Source: Hydrangea macrophylla (lineage: Eukaryota; Streptophyta; Magnoliopsida; Cornales; Hydrangeaceae). From it: a DNA stretch of 64,000 nt. The notes beneath the pieces are model-generated. The model saw only the letters and a program-made list of their open reading frames with translations. It did no database searches and was not told the DNA's origin. The DNA lies in assembly GCA_033977485.1 (NCBI GenBank), contig CM066993.1, positions 73,120,364 through 73,184,363 of the forward strand, written 5' to 3'. The position numbers and the translations under genes are program-made. Position 1 is the stretch's first letter, and each line of letters begins with the position of its first letter. Shown one piece after another: positions 1 through 10,565 of this stretch.

Positions 1-2
1 AT

Positions 3-2336
3 GATATTTTGATCTATTCCAAGTCAGAGGAAGAGCATGAACAACACCTGAGGATCGCGTTGCAGACTCTCAAGGATCACCGCCTGTATGCTAAATTCAG
101 CAAGTGTGAATTCTGGCTTCAGGAAGTTAAGTTTCTCGGGCATGTGATCTCTCAACAAGGAATCGCGGTTGACTCATCAAAGACCGATGCAGTGGCGAAT
201 TGGACTCGGCCGACCAATGCTACAGAAGTCAGAAGTTTTCTGGGACTAGCTGGTTACTATCGGAGATTTGTAGAAGGTTTTTCCAAGATAGCAGCCCCGT
301 TAACTGGTTTGACTAAGAAAGATTTGAAGTTTGAATGGACTGATAAGCATGAACGCGCTTTTCTGAAATTGAAAGAGAGATTGACAACAGCGCCAGTGCT
401 TGCGATACCAAGGGATGGTGAGAAGTTCACTATTTTTAGTGACGCCTCGTATCAAGGATTGGGATGTGTCCTTATGCAAGACGGAAAGGTTATCGCATAT
501 GGTTCGCGACAGTTGAAGCCAAATGAATTGAATTACCCAACTCATGATTTGGAGCTGGCAGCAGTAGTGTTCGCGCTTAAGATCTGGAGACACTACCTCT
601 ACGGGGAGAAGTTTGATTTGTTCTCGGACCACAAGAGCCTTAAGTATTTGTTTACTAAGAAGGAGTTGAACATGAGGCAACGTAGGTGGATGGAGCTGAT
701 TAAGGACTACGACTTCACATTAGAGTACCACCCTGGTAAGGCTAACGTAGTCGCTGACGCCCTAAGTCGGAAGCCTCGAGGAATGATTGCTTCATTGATG
801 TTGAGGGAATGGAAAGCTTTAGAGACAATCGCAGAATTTGATATGCAGATTTCTGAAGGAAGTGGCGGACATCACTTTGGATGCCTCGTGGTACAACCAA
901 CACTTGTGAGTCGAATCATCGAAGCCCAGAAGGAAGATGAGAAGTTTCAAGTATGGTTCGCAAAGATGTTAGAGAAGGACCCGACAGAATGGAAGGTTGG
1001 GACCGATGGAGGATACCGATGTCGAGACAGATTGTGTGTGTCAGATTTGAGAGAATTGAGGAAAGATATTCTCGAAGAAGCACATAAATCAAGACTGACA
1101 GTACACCCAGGAGGAACAAAGATGTATAAGGATTTGAAGAGAAACTTCTGGTGGGAAGGGATGAAGCGAGAAGTAGCCAAGTTTGTGTCTAAATGTTTGA
1201 CTTGTCAACAAGTGAAGGCCGAACATCAGAGACCCTCGGGATTGTTGCAACCCTTACCTGTTCCAGGATGGAAGTGGGAGCACATAACTATGGATTTCGT
1301 GGTTGGATTACCCCGGTCACAACAGAATCATGACGCGATTTGGGTAATTGTGGATCGTTTGACGAAGTCTGCACACTTTATCGCATACAATATGACTTAC
1401 CCAGTAGAAAGGATGAGTCGAATGTACCTACAGCAAGTGGTGCGACTGCACGGTGCGCCTGTGTCGATTGTATCAGACCGCGATGCACGTTTTACCTCGG
1501 GATTTTGGGAAAGTTTGCAGAAGGCTATGGGAACTTCGCTCAAGATGAGTACTGCATTCCATCCTCAGACCGATGGACAGACCGAGCGTGTTAACCAGAT
1601 TATGGAAGATATGCTCAGAGCTTGTGCAATTGACTTTGAAGAGTCTTGGGAGACGCACTTACCGTTGGTCGAATTTGCTTATAACAACAGTTATCACTCG
1701 AGTATTGGGATGGCGCCGTTCGAAGCTTTGTACGGACGACCTTGTCGATCTCCGTTGTGTTGGGCTGAAGTGGGAGACACGGAACTTTTGGGACCAGATT
1801 TGGTGAGAGAGACCAATGAGAAGATTTTACTGGTCAAGGAAAGGATGAAAACTGCACAGAGTAGACACAAGAGTTATGCGGATCGACGACGAAAGGACTT
1901 GGAGTTCAGTGGCGGTGATCACGTACTCCTTAAGGTTTCACCTGTTCGTGGAATAGTACGTTTTGGTCAGAAGAGAGGGAAGCTGGCACCTCGTTTTATC
2001 GGACCGTTCGAGGTTTTGGAGCGTGTTGGGAAAGTGGCTTATCGACTCGCGTTGCCACCAAAGATGTCTGGTGTTCATAATGTGTTCCATGTCAGTATGT
2101 TAAGGAAATACATACGGGACCCTTCACATGTGGTTAATTTTGATGATATTGAGACAAGTCAGAATGTTGTCTACAAGGATAGACCTGTGAGGATTCTCGA
2201 CCAGAGTATCAAGAGGCTGAGAAGAAGAGACGTTCCTTTGGTTAAGGTTCAGTGGAGGCATCATGACGAAGGAGAAGCGTCGTGGGAGTTAGAGTCAGAC
2301 ATGAGGACTAGATACCCCGAGTTGTTTCAGGAATAG
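3..2336 (+). CDS. Ty3/gypsy (Tekay/Del-like chromovirus) polyprotein, 3' part: RT end, RNase H, integrase, chromodomain-like tail
   Basis: The frame is open from the window edge; the first codons read D-I-L-I-Y-S, the tail of the reverse transcriptase YxDD box, so the 5' part lies outside. Numbering from the Leu codon at position 9: RNase H begins near residue 140 (SDASYQG, Asp about 145; then [15 protein letters not shown] and VADALSR). The integrase zinc finger has H-x7-H (AHKSRLTVH) and CLTC. The DDE core is Asp429 (TMDF), Asp490 (SDRD) and Glu526 (QTERVN), spaced 60 and 35 residues. A GPF/Y region ([22 protein letters not shown]) and a chromodomain-like end ([15 protein letters not shown]) follow. 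There is no stop or shift over about 770 codons, so this half looks functional. Lineage is inferred from motif wording and the long LTR behind it. Confidence 0.93.
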   Translation, partial: DILIYSKSEEEHEQHLRIALQTLKDHRLYAKFSKCEFWLQEVKFLGHVISQQGIAVDSSKTDAVANWTRPTNATEVRSFLGLAGYYRRFVEGFSKIAAPLTGLTKKDLKFEWTDKHERAFLKLKERLTTAPVLAIPRDGEKFTIFSDASYQGLGCVLMQDGKVIAYGSRQLKPNELNYPTHDLELAAVVFALKIWRHYLYGEKFDLFSDHKSLKYLFTKKELNMRQRRWMELIKDYDFTLEYHPGKANVVADALSRKPRGMIASLMLREWKALETIAEFDMQISEGSGGHHFGCLVVQPTLVSRIIEAQKEDEKFQVWFAKMLEKDPTEWKVGTDGGYRCRDRLCVSDLRELRKDILEEAHKSRLTVHPGGTKMYKDLKRNFWWEGMKREVAKFVSKCLTCQQVKAEHQRPSGLLQPLPVPGWKWEHITMDFVVGLPRSQQNHDAIWVIVDRLTKSAHFIAYNMTYPVERMSRMYLQQVVRLHGAPVSIVSDRDARFTSGFWESLQKAMGTSLKMSTAFHPQTDGQTERVNQIMEDMLRACAIDFEESWETHLPLVEFAYNNSYHSSIGMAPFEALYGRPCRSPLCWAEVGDTELLGPDLVRETNEKILLVKERMKTAQSRHKSYADRRRKDLEFSGGDHVLLKVSPVRGIVRFGQKRGKLAPRFIGPFEVLERVGKVAYRLALPPKMSGVHNVFHVSMLRKYIRDPSHVVNFDDIETSQNVVYKDRPVRILDQSIKRLRRRDVPLVKVQWRHHDEGEASWELESDMRTRYPELFQE

Positions 2337-2361
2337 TTAGCTCAGATTTCGGGGCGAAATC

Positions 2362-2380
2362 TCTGTTAAGGTGGGTAGGG
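2362..2380 (+). other. polypurine tract of the first Tekay-type element
   Basis: A purine-rich stretch (AAGGTGGGTAGGG) lies directly before the LTR start TGTAACGCCC. This is the expected primer site for plus-strand DNA synthesis. Confidence 0.7.
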
Positions 2381-2721
2381 TGTAACGCCCTGTATTTTAT
2401 TATCATTAATAAATAAATATTGCATTTTATTTCCATGAGTAGATGATTTAATTTCTATTTATAAATAATTATCTGGGGCCAAACCGTAATATTTGAAAAT
2501 ATAGAAAATATTTTCTATGGTTTCAAAATCGATATCTATAATTTTGTATAACCAGGAATTTAATTCCTACATTAATATAATTTTCTGTATTTTTATTTTA
2601 ACCGTAAAATACCAGTTTATGATTTAATCTGCATCCTTATCGCAGTTTGGGTGAGGGAGCACGTGAGCTCAACCTCACCGGAGGATTTCTTTGCCTAACT
2701 TGGAGCCTACTCATATCAGTT

Positions 2722-2729
2722 TATATATA
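2722..2729 (+). promoter_or_regulatory. possible TATA box of the LTR promoter
   Basis: TATATATA followed by CT-rich repeats (GTGTCTCTCTCACTC) typical of plant transcription starts. If used, both repeat arrays below would lie in the RNA leader. Other AT-rich runs nearby make this uncertain. Confidence 0.4.
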
Positions 2730-3414
2730 TGTATAACAGTGTCTCTCTCACTCACAGTGTCTCTCTCAAATCTCCCTCAAACTCTCCTAATTCTCTCAAT
2801 CTTTCTCTTACTCTCTCAAGAGGTAACATACACACAGATTATATATTATATACATACACATAGTTATATCTATTGATATATATCAAACCAAGAGCGGGAG
2901 TAATTTCGGAACGACGGAATTCTCGGCGGATATTACGGCGGAATTCTCGATCTCAATTTCTTTGTACTAGCACCTCAGTGAGTAATTTAAACTCACTCTC
3001 AATGTCTATATATGTATTTTTCAGTGTATATAAGTGTGTATATATGTATATATATGAAAACACCATGAGAGCTTGAAAATTGAAGTTTTAGAAATCGTAA
3101 CCAAAATCGATTCTGTAAATTGGGAATGGAAGATATTGATCCCGATAAGCTGTGGTTCGAATCCTATACAGTAATTTACCCGTATCGCGACGTACTGTTG
3201 ATTTTAAGTTTTGTCACTCTAACTTTAATCGCAGAAATTAATCGATACAATCCGTATTAGTTAAAATTGATCGCGTATTCGTAATCTACGCAGAAAACTG
3301 AAGAGAACCATATATCACATGTCCTAGTACGAACAGATTCTGAAAATGGGTAAATTTCAGTCCAGAATTGAAAACAGGGGAGAAAACGAAGAAGATGGCA
3401 TTCTGCAAGAACTC

Positions 3415-3575
3415 GCGCACGCGACCCGCTCGCGCGAGGCTCGCTCGCGCGAACCATCCCCCCCCTTCGCTCGCGCGACCCGCTCGCGCGATCCGGCCTT
3501 CCCCTTCGCTCGCGCGACCCGCGCGCGCGACATCACCCCTCCCTCGCTCGCTCGACCCGCTCGCGCGACCTGGCA
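3415..3575 (+). repeat. GC-rich array of the palindrome-bearing motif CTCGCGCGA
   Basis: Six exact copies of CTCGCGCGA (containing the palindrome TCGCGCGA) occur, some paired as GCTCGCGCGACCCGCTCG. The block is extremely GC- and CpG-rich inside an AT-rich LTR. Reading frames rich in Ala, Arg and Pro across it are by-products of the repeat. Confidence 0.85.
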
Positions 3576-3863
3576 GTTTGAGCAGTTTCTATGTTTTCTT
3601 ATTAGGGACTGTTTGGAAAATGTTTTAAAAGTTTTTAAAGAACAGTTTGGCAAAAATATTGTTTTAAAGGTCTGTGTTTTAAGAATTGTACGAAACAAGA
3701 ACAACTTAGATCGAAATTTATGCTCGTACGATTATCCGGCTTTGTGATTAAGTAATGGTGTTATTTATGAAACATTGACATACATATTAGGGTTGAGGTT
3801 GGGTCAACATGCATGTGTATGAGAAAGCGTGAAAAGAGTAAAGGGTGGCAGTTTGGTGTGTGA

Positions 3864-4222
3864 CCTCAATATCGATCGGATAGTATTCCTGGTATTGGAG
3901 GTGATAGTGTTGTGTACGACTTAGATATCGATCGGATAGTATTCCTGGTATCTAAGGCGCGTGTTTTCGGATATTGATCGGATAGTATTCCTGATATCCG
4001 AAGCGATGGTGATAGTGTTGTGTACGACTTAGATATCGATCGGATAGTTTCCTGGTATCTAAGGCGCGCGTTTCGGATATTGATCGGATAGTATTCCTGA
4101 TATCCAGAGCGATGGTTGGTTGTGTTTGGTCTAGATATCGATCGGATAGTATTCCTGGTATCTGAGGCAGTAGTGTGGCGTGTGACTTCAATACCGATCG
4201 GATAGTATTCCTGGTATTGGAG
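3864..4222 (+). repeat. array of seven hairpin units with a constant loop and variable stems
   Basis: Each unit carries the loop GATCGGATAGTATTCCT (17 nt; unit 4 has 16) flanked by inverted arms. Units: 3864-3901, 3920-3956, 3966-4002, 4028-4063, 4072-4105, 4130-4166, 4186-4222. Arms differ but stay complementary: CTTAGATATC/GGTATCTAAG, TTCGGATATT/GATATCCGAA, CTTCAATACC/GGTATTGGAG, and CCTCAATATC/GGTATTGGAGG with one bulge. Units 5 and 6 pair over only about 7 bp. Confidence 0.88.
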
Positions 4223-4877
4223 GCGATAGTGTAGCGTATGAATTGGATGACTGAATACTTATTTACTCCTGGTAGCTGAAATGATGTGTTGATTGAATTG
4301 GATTGTTCTAAAAGAAAGAATTGGCAGAGTAAGATGTTTCACAATTCATGTACAATTTCGTATTTTAATATTCCCCCGTGATTCATGTTGGAATTGGAAC
4401 CTTGAATATATTACTGTTAAAGTTAAATTGCACCGTTGTTTATATGCTTATATATACATTGCGAGCACTTGTTTATTTTACTCACCAGCTTTCATAAGCT
4501 GACGGCGTTGATGCGTCCTGGACTGTATGTCCAGATTTTCAGGGGCAGGAGCAGCCAGGGTACTCCGACTATGCTAGTTAGAGGCAGGAAACTTTCCAGG
4601 AGGCTGCTTATTATTTTCCTATGTCTTTCATTTCTGAAGTTGTAATAGACTGGAGAATAGCTTTTGAATAAGGGCGTTTTGTGCCTAAGACATTGACTTA
4701 TGTAATAGTTTAGCAAGTTTTAAATTTCGGAGCTTATGTTTATTAGTATCCTTTCTTTTAGAAATGTTGTTAAGTTATTTGTTGCAGGGACAATTGGTCA
4801 TACTCACTTGTCACGACCTACGAGTCCATAAAGGAAATTAAATGCTTTCCTGAATTATGCTACGTCGGGGCGTGACA

Positions 4878-5280
4878 TGAGTGGTCTCTTTTATAGATTT
4901 AAGAGACCTACTCATACATGGATAAGGAAATATAATCCAATTGAGCTTGATTGACATTAATTATGGGGGTTTCCTAATTAGATTAGGAAACAATGTCCAC
5001 TTTCCATAAGTCTTCTATCTTGAGTAGGAAACTGCTTGGAATATTCTGGGGCATGTGTTGTGGGCCCAGCTGGCCTGCGCCTGTACGGACCGTGCTAGTG
5101 TGGTCTTTCCGACCTGTTTGTTTGGTTGTGAATGAACCGCTCGGGATGGTGAGTCTCGGGTAGATTAGACCGCTCGGGCTGATGCTTGTCCGATGAGTTG
5201 TGCATGATATGACCGGGACATGGACCAGGAGCTGAGTTGAACCACTCGATTGTAGGATAGAGCCAATTTTGGGTTTATCA
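4878..5280 (-). repeat. 3' LTR (truncated) of the pol-less Tat-type element
   Basis: On the minus strand it starts TGATAAACCC directly after the polypurine tract. It aligns with 8118-8495 with many substitutions and indels, so the insertion is old. It is cut at 4878 by the nested Tekay element. Confidence 0.82.
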
Positions 5281-5296
5281 ACTGCCCCCCATTTTC
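5281..5296 (-). other. polypurine tract of the pol-less Tat-type element
   Basis: The minus strand reads AAAATGGGGGGCAGT just before the LTR start. The same wording (AAATGGGGGACAG) occurs at the tract of the complete Tat element. Confidence 0.75.
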
Positions 5297-6079
5297 AAGG
5301 TTGGCCGGATGCTCTATTGGGGCAAGTTTGGAAATCTGTTTGATGCCACTTGCCACTGTCTGAGTGCTAGGGGAAGCTGTCTTGGAGCTTCTGAGTCTTG
5401 TGAGTCCTTGGGAACTGGTTAAGAGTTGAGACTTATCCTAACTCGGAGTCTTTAAGTGCTCGGGAATTGCCCAAGAGTTGAGACTCGACCTAATTTGGAG
5501 TCTTTTGCTTGAGTTAGCTCCCAGGATGGTTATCTTCCACCCGTAAACCTTCGTCAGGGTTGTGGGAAAAAGAATTTGACCATGTTGGAAAAGCCGACCT
5601 AAAGCGTATTGCTTTCGGGTCCTTTTATGATAATTCCCCAGGATGGTTACCTTCTGCCCGGTCAGCCTTCATCAAGACTGTTGGGAGAAGAGTTTGACCA
5701 TGTTGGTGGAGCCGATCTAAATCACGTTGCTTTAGGGTCTTTTTTCTCCTCTATCGTCGGCCAACCTAAGAGATTTTGGTCACCTCTATCGTCAGTTTGG
5801 ACCTAAGTGAAGTTATTGCCTCTGAGTACTATAGGCACCCGGGTTGTCTAAGAGTTGGACATAGTTACCGCAAGGCCTGTAAGTACTCGGTGTGATTGCC
5901 TATTTAGTCCATTGTGCCTTTCTGTCCCCCAAGCTTTTGCTAAGACGAGGGTCTTGTGGAGGCTAGGACTGTAGGTAACCAACCTGGAACATGGTGGTTG
6001 CAGGGTCTTTTGAAGCTTACCATCATCAGCCACCTAGGGGGATTTGCCCCCATCGTAGGTTGGACCTAAGCGAAGCCGA

Positions 6080-6265
6080 TGCCTCGGGCGTGACCCCGAG
6101 GTCTTTTGCCTCGAACGTGATCCCGAGGTCTTTTGCCAACTGCGTAACAGTGGTCTTTGGTTGCCTCGAGGTTGAGCCCGAGGTCTTTTTAGTGCCTGGG
6201 TTCTGAGCCCGAGGTCTTTTGTGCTTGGGTTTGGAGCCTGAGGTCTTTTGATGTGCCTCGGGTGT
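6080..6265 (-). repeat. degenerate tandem repeats with CCTCGGG/CCCGAGG palindrome
   Basis: About six units of roughly 25-35 bp share the core CCCGAGGTCTTTTG, several with an opposing CCTCGGG that would form a short hairpin. The same repeat occurs at 16957-17115 in the complete Tat element. Confidence 0.75.
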
Positions 6266-6362
6266 GGCCTGAGGTCTTTTCAAGAGCTCTCTGACAGCCT
6301 GCGGAGCCTCATTCGATGATCGGACAAGTACCACTGTAGTTGGATTGGTCAAGACTGTTAGA

Positions 6363-6590
6363 GACAGGAGGTCGGGTCGGGATCACCGGACTCCTGATTA
6401 CTCTGAGCTGGATTCAAGGTCGGGATCACTGGATCCTGACCATTGCGAACTAGAGGTCGGGTCGGGGCTGCCAGACTCAGACCGCTGTGAACTGAAGGTC
6501 GGTTCGGGACTGCCGGACCTTGCCTGCTGTAAGCTGGAGGTCAGGTCGGGACTGCCGGACCCTGCCTGCTGTGAGTTGGAGGAACTGTCA
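6363..6590 (-). repeat. tandem repeat, about 43-bp unit, five copies
   Basis: Units can be tracked by the core GGGACTGCCGGAC or variants near 6378, 6422, 6464, 6508 and 6548. The plus-strand frame through it (6345-6605) gives a periodic peptide and is not considered a gene. Confidence 0.7.
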
Positions 6591-6613
6591 GAACTCCTGG
6601 GCTGATCTCGCTT

Positions 6614-7790
6614 TCACTTACTTCTAGAAAACCCGTTGCTTATGCGCCCGAGGTCTTTGGTCCTTAAAAAATCTTCAGGGCCAATGTATTTTTCAACCCT
6701 CTCAGTGAGTTCAACTAAGGTTTCCGGTCGGTTTCTGTGAAACGGCGCGGAGCACTTGGTGTGTTGAACTCCCGAGCAGAAGGCTATAATAGCGACAGTT
6801 TCATCAAGATCATAGATTCTGAGCTTCTCTTGATTAAACCGGTCGATGAATTCCTTGAGGGTCTCATTATTCCTTTGTATGATTGTCAATAGCTACATGT
6901 CAGGCTTTGGCCGTTCATGCATACCGATGAACTAGTTGATGAATTGCTTGCTGAGTTGCTTGAAACTGCGGACCGATCGGGGCTCCAAGGAGTAGAACCA
7001 TTACACGGATGGGCCTTTCAAAGTACTGGGAAAGGCCAGGCAATGTAGTTCATCGGAGTTGGTAGCTAGGGCCATCTGAGCCTTGTAGGTCCGGACGTGG
7101 ACGACTGGGCTTCCCGAGCCGTTATGGGGATCTAGGCGAGGCTGCTTAAATTTGCACGGGATGGCAAACCTCGTGATCTGGAAAGAGAATGGTGACTCTG
7201 TCTCGGTATTGGCGTGATTCTGAGTAGGGTTCTGGCCCAGCCTTTTGGCCACTCCATCAATCTGTTTCTGTAAGTCCTTGATACGTGCCACCACACCTTC
7301 CCGACCGGTATCCGGGCTATAGGCAGGGTTAGTGGAGGAGGCTTCCTTCTCATGGCGGTGCGCTGTCCCCTGGGATTGGGCTTGGCTATGACTCCTGTTC
7401 ATCGTGGGCCTAGGGACACCTCGACTCTTTATCGAGTGACCCTGGACTGATTTCCGGGCCATATACTCCTGTCTTTCCTCTCGGGCAGCACGCCAACTAT
7501 TGATGTCTTTGGCATCCTCAATACGGGACGGGTTGGCTCGGGCACGTTGTCTGGTCAAGATCGGTTCCTGACCGTACGTAACGTTCCCGGGTCGTTTCCC
7601 GGCCACTGAGGACTGCTCTGCTGGGCCAGCAGGGCTTCGATCTGTTACTGGATTTGACGCTAGCCTCCAAGAGTTGTGCGAGGGTCACAGTGATCTGCTC
7701 AGATGTCATGACTGCCGTAGCCGGCGCCAGGGCCGGCGGAACATCCCGGTTGGCCTGCTGTGCAGTCTTTCCACCCTTCTTCAGAGGCAT
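6614..7790 (-). pseudogene. Tat-type gag, frameshifted remnant
   Basis: The start at 7790 gives MPLKKGGKTA, parallel to MPPKKGKKTA of the complete Tat element. Homology to that gag then continues in another frame (7606-7001; TESPFSFQITRFAIP, VRTYKAQMALA, LAFPSTLKG) and in a third (6889-6614; FIDRFNQEKLRI, AFCSGVQHTK, FHRNRPETLVELTERVEKYI). At least two frameshifts and a missing stretch (around 7001-6889) break it. Gag is the capsid protein of the element. No zinc knuckle is seen. It ends just before the repeat-rich 3' region, with no pol downstream. Confidence 0.85.
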
Positions 7791-7829
7791 GGCTATCAGC
7801 CAAGAGATTTGTTGATGAAGAACTTGTCG

Positions 7830-7847
7830 TTGCCACAGACGGCGTCA
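7830..7847 (-). other. primer-binding site of the pol-less Tat-type element
   Basis: Minus strand TGACGCCGTCTGTGGCAA, three bases inside the LTR end GCATCATCA. It resembles the PBS of the complete Tat element (TAGCGCCGTCTGTGGGAA). The tRNA was not assigned. Confidence 0.65.
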
Positions 7848-7850
7848 AGC

Positions 7851-8495
7851 TGATGATGCCAAAATTTGGTTAAAGTAAATTAAAGCAATTTAAGGGGAGA
7901 GAGAGCGAGAGACCGGTTTTTTTTTTGTATGTGGTTCGACCCTGTTAATGAAGGTACCTACATCCACGTGTGTGTCTGAGCACGTTCACTATATTGTAAA
8001 AAGCCGGTGACCTGTGGTGAACCAACAATAGTTTGGAGCTACCGTAGGTCGGTCGGGCATGTTGGTGACTGTTATAGAGATATTGTAGAGAGTGAAAAGT
8101 TGGTTCCTTTGAAGGGGGTGAGTGATCTCTTTTATAGATGCAAGAGACTTACTCATACATGGATAAGGAAATATAATCCAATTGAGCTTGATTGGCATTA
8201 ATTGTGGGGGTTTCCTAATTGGATTAGGACACAATGTCCACTTTCCATAAGTCTTCTATCTTGAGTAGGAAACTGCCTGGAATATTCTGGGGCATGTGTT
8301 GTCAGCCCAGCTGGCTTGCGCCTGTACGAACCGTGCCAGTGTGGTCTTCTCGACCTGTTGGTCTGGTCGTGAATGAACCGCTCGGGATGGTGAGTCTCAG
8401 GTAGATTAGAGGAGTTGTGCATGATTTGACCGGGACATAGACTGGCTGCTAAGTTGAACCACTCAATTGTAGGATAGAGCCAATTTTGGGTGTCA
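7851..8495 (-). repeat. 5' LTR of the pol-less Tat-type element (645 bp)
   Basis: On the minus strand it runs from TGACACCC (8495) to GCATCATCA (7851), next to the primer-binding site. A TATA box (TATAAAAG) lies at 8136-8129, followed by sequence like that after the TATA box of the complete Tat LTR. Confidence 0.82.
8129..8136 (-). promoter_or_regulatory. TATA box of the pol-less Tat LTR
   Basis: TATAAAAG on the minus strand about 360 bp inside the LTR. The identical octamer occurs at the matching place in the complete Tat LTRs. Confidence 0.65.
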
Positions 8496-8589
8496 CCTAT
8501 TGTAATTGAATTTGTGTTTTATTTTACGAGTAGTTGTGTACATAATTGTGATGCATTTGTATAATTCAAATAATCCAGTCATCAATTCT

Positions 8590-9240
8590 TATAGCCAAAA
8601 AAAAAAAAAAAAACATATCATAAAAAATTAAACGTTTTTACAACGGTAGTAATATGTCACAGTTGCAAAAATTACAAAATTAGGGTCATCTGGCAGATGT
8701 TATTGTCTTTAAAAACTGTCTCCATGCAAAAAAAAAAAGGCACATACCATTAAAGATTAGCAACATGGTATTGAGCAAAGAAACAGTAACATATCATAAA
8801 AAAAAATTAAAAATTAAAAACAAAATTCAAAGGTAGTATCATGTCACTGTCGCAAAAGTTTTGCGACAGTGACATTACGTTATAGTGGTCCGACAGTGAC
8901 ATAATTTTTTTTTTTTGTTTTTTTTTTTTTGTGTGTAGTTTTTTCAATCACTATGGATCTTGTTTTATAGATCTTTTTTTTTCTTTCTAAATTACATATA
9001 TATAAACTTTATTCAAAATGAAGTTGGTTTGAAAGTTATGGCATTTTAAAGATTGGAAAAAAAAACTGTTTTGGAATGCATGCTGAGATGGCATTTCCAA
9101 CATGTTCTACGTATGAAAATGATGATAAATTTGTTAATAACCTTATTTTTTGGTACAAAAATGGACTTGATACCAAACAATTCAAAAACTCAATTCCATA
9201 TCACATGAAAAAAAAAAAGAGCTAAACTAATATCCTAATT
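8590..9240. repeat. dispersed repeat, second copy near 26500-27400
   Basis: Matches the right half of the inverted-repeat element at 26335-27279, for example CACTATGGATCTTGTTT, TTGAAAGTTATGGCATTTTA and GCTGAGATGGCA. This copy lacks the left inverted arm and is thus truncated. No reading frame. 8496-8589 and 9241-9592 are AT-rich with nothing recognised. Confidence 0.6.
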
Positions 9241-9592
9241 CAGTCCTGCTCAAGGTCTGTTAATTAATTATCTCTTTATAGTAGTATTTGGTTCTTTTAG
9301 GAGGGAAAACGAAGGTTTCCCCTAAAAAAATAATAATAATAAATAAAGGTCATTACAAAGTGGATTCCACAATTCCAAATCTCACTTTCAATCAAGTTTG
9401 TCAAAATATTAACAAGATCACATTAGGTCTAGGCTGAGGAGCGGACCCACTATGAGGCTAGTGGAGGCAACCGGCCCCACTCAATTTTTCAAAAAAAGAG
9501 AGGGTATATATGATTGTCTTAAAAAAAAATTGGGTTTTAGGGAGTTTTCTTTTATGAAATTGTAAAATTTTAACCAAAGTTACTCTCATTTA

Positions 9593-10002
9593 GAGCATCG
9601 TCAACTATGCATTCTTTACTTCAGCTTTTTTTAGCCATTTTAGAGAATCAGTTCTTACTTTTCATGCTCGAATGGGCTCTCCAAATAAGTACTCTCCAAA
9701 GTGAAAAGTAACTTTTTTGGCTCTTTACATACAAGTGGAGAGAGAGAGAGAGCATGGTTGGGGAGCTTTCCAAAATTAAGATAAATGTAACACAATTAAG
9801 ACCCATGTGAGGAGAGAGCATACATTGAAATTACTAAATTTAATTTAAAAATTAGTATAAAATTCAAAGCTCTCTGTTGTATAGAGCACGGTTGTAACAA
9901 GAAGTTTGAAACTGACAAGCTATAATAGCTTTATAGCCATTTTAGCAAATATATATATATATATATATGGAGAAAATTTAGAGAGCATGGTTGAAGATAC
10001 TC
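9593..10002. mobile_element. Tourist-like (PIF/Harbinger) MITE, about 410 bp
   Basis: Left end GAGCATCGTCAACTATGC; right end (reverse complement) GAGTATCTTCAACCATGC. Both sides carry TTA (9590-9592 and 10003-10005), the TSD size of PIF/Harbinger elements. It includes a short GA repeat and an AT repeat and encodes nothing. Confidence 0.75.
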
Positions 10003-10214
10003 TTATACGGTTAGCTTTTCAACCGGCCAATACTTGGTTTAAATATATACATATATGTATGTATATAATAAAAAAAAAACCTAGATACAATTAACCCCCC
10101 TAATATGTTATTTTGGTGTTTTGATGTATTAAAAATATTAGATAATTATATATAATAATTTTGATTTTATCATATTTTAATACTTGATATATATATATAT
10201 ATATATTTTTTTTT

Positions 10215-10347
10215 GGGAAATGTTACTCGCACTCCAAAAATTACGAAATGCACTCCATGATACTACTTCCAAAACATGTGGTATTATGCACAATATGCAC
10301 TCCATGGAGTGCATTTAATATTACTTGGAGTGCAAATAGCGGTTCCC
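10215..10347. mobile_element. short MITE with 23-bp inverted ends
   Basis: Left end GGGAAATGTTACTCGCACTCC; right end in reverse complement GGGAACCGCTATTTGCACTCC. The interior has a further palindrome (CACTCCATGGAGTG). T-runs on both sides hide any target duplication. 10006-10214 is AT-rich with nothing recognised. Confidence 0.7.
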
Positions 10348-10565
10348 TTTGTTTTTTTTTTTTAAAATTTTTTAGTCGTCAAATTCACTCCTAGTAGATA
10401 AAATTCTTGGGTCCGCCAAACATTCCACGCGTACGCACTCCTAAATTAACTTTGAAACTGAAAGATGCAAGGCACACTAATTTTAGAGTGACATTATCAT
10501 TTTAGTCCTTCAATTTTTCTTCAGTAATTTCAACTAAGGTTTTTGGTAAGTTCTTACGTAGTTAG

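Larger units (their letters stand above)
2381..4877 (+). repeat. 3' LTR of the first Tekay-type gypsy element (2497 bp)
   Basis: It starts TGTAACGCCC right after the polypurine tract and ends GGGGCGTGACA, so the ends form the usual imperfect inverted TG...CA pair. Its right edge interrupts the LTR of the next element, because sequence from 4878 onward is homologous to 8118-8495. The LTR holds no gene. It contains a TATA-like stretch, a GC-rich CTCGCGCGA array and a hairpin array, annotated separately. The partner 5' LTR is outside the window. Confidence 0.88.
5297..6613 (-). other. 3' non-coding region of the pol-less Tat-type element
   Basis: No convincing reading frame. It holds two tandem-repeat blocks (6080-6265 and 6363-6590) and segments similar, in reverse complement, to 17100-17340 of the complete Tat element (for example TGGAACATGGTGGTTGCAGG). 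Confidence 0.6.
4878..8495 (-). mobile_element. Non-autonomous, pol-less Tat-type gypsy element, minus orientation
   Basis: Two homologous LTRs (4878-5280 truncated; 7851-8495 complete) flank a primer-binding site, a decayed gag, repeat-rich 3' DNA and a polypurine tract, all on the minus strand. There is no trace of protease, reverse transcriptase, RNase H or integrase between the gag end (6614) and the tract (5296-5281). It therefore resembles gag-only derivatives that depend on enzymes from relatives. The gag and 3' repeats match the complete Tat element at 10566-22974, a plausible helper family. The left LTR is interrupted at 4877/4878 by the Tekay LTR; the missing part should lie beyond the left window edge. 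Confidence 0.82.

Noticed and set aside
3346..3747. Overlapping Ala/Arg/Pro-rich frames on both strands
   Set aside because: They are produced by the CTCGCGCGA tandem array; no conserved domain and all frames look alike.
6345..6605. 86-residue periodic frame (plus strand)
   Set aside because: Encoded by the 43-bp tandem repeat in the 3' region of a minus-strand element.
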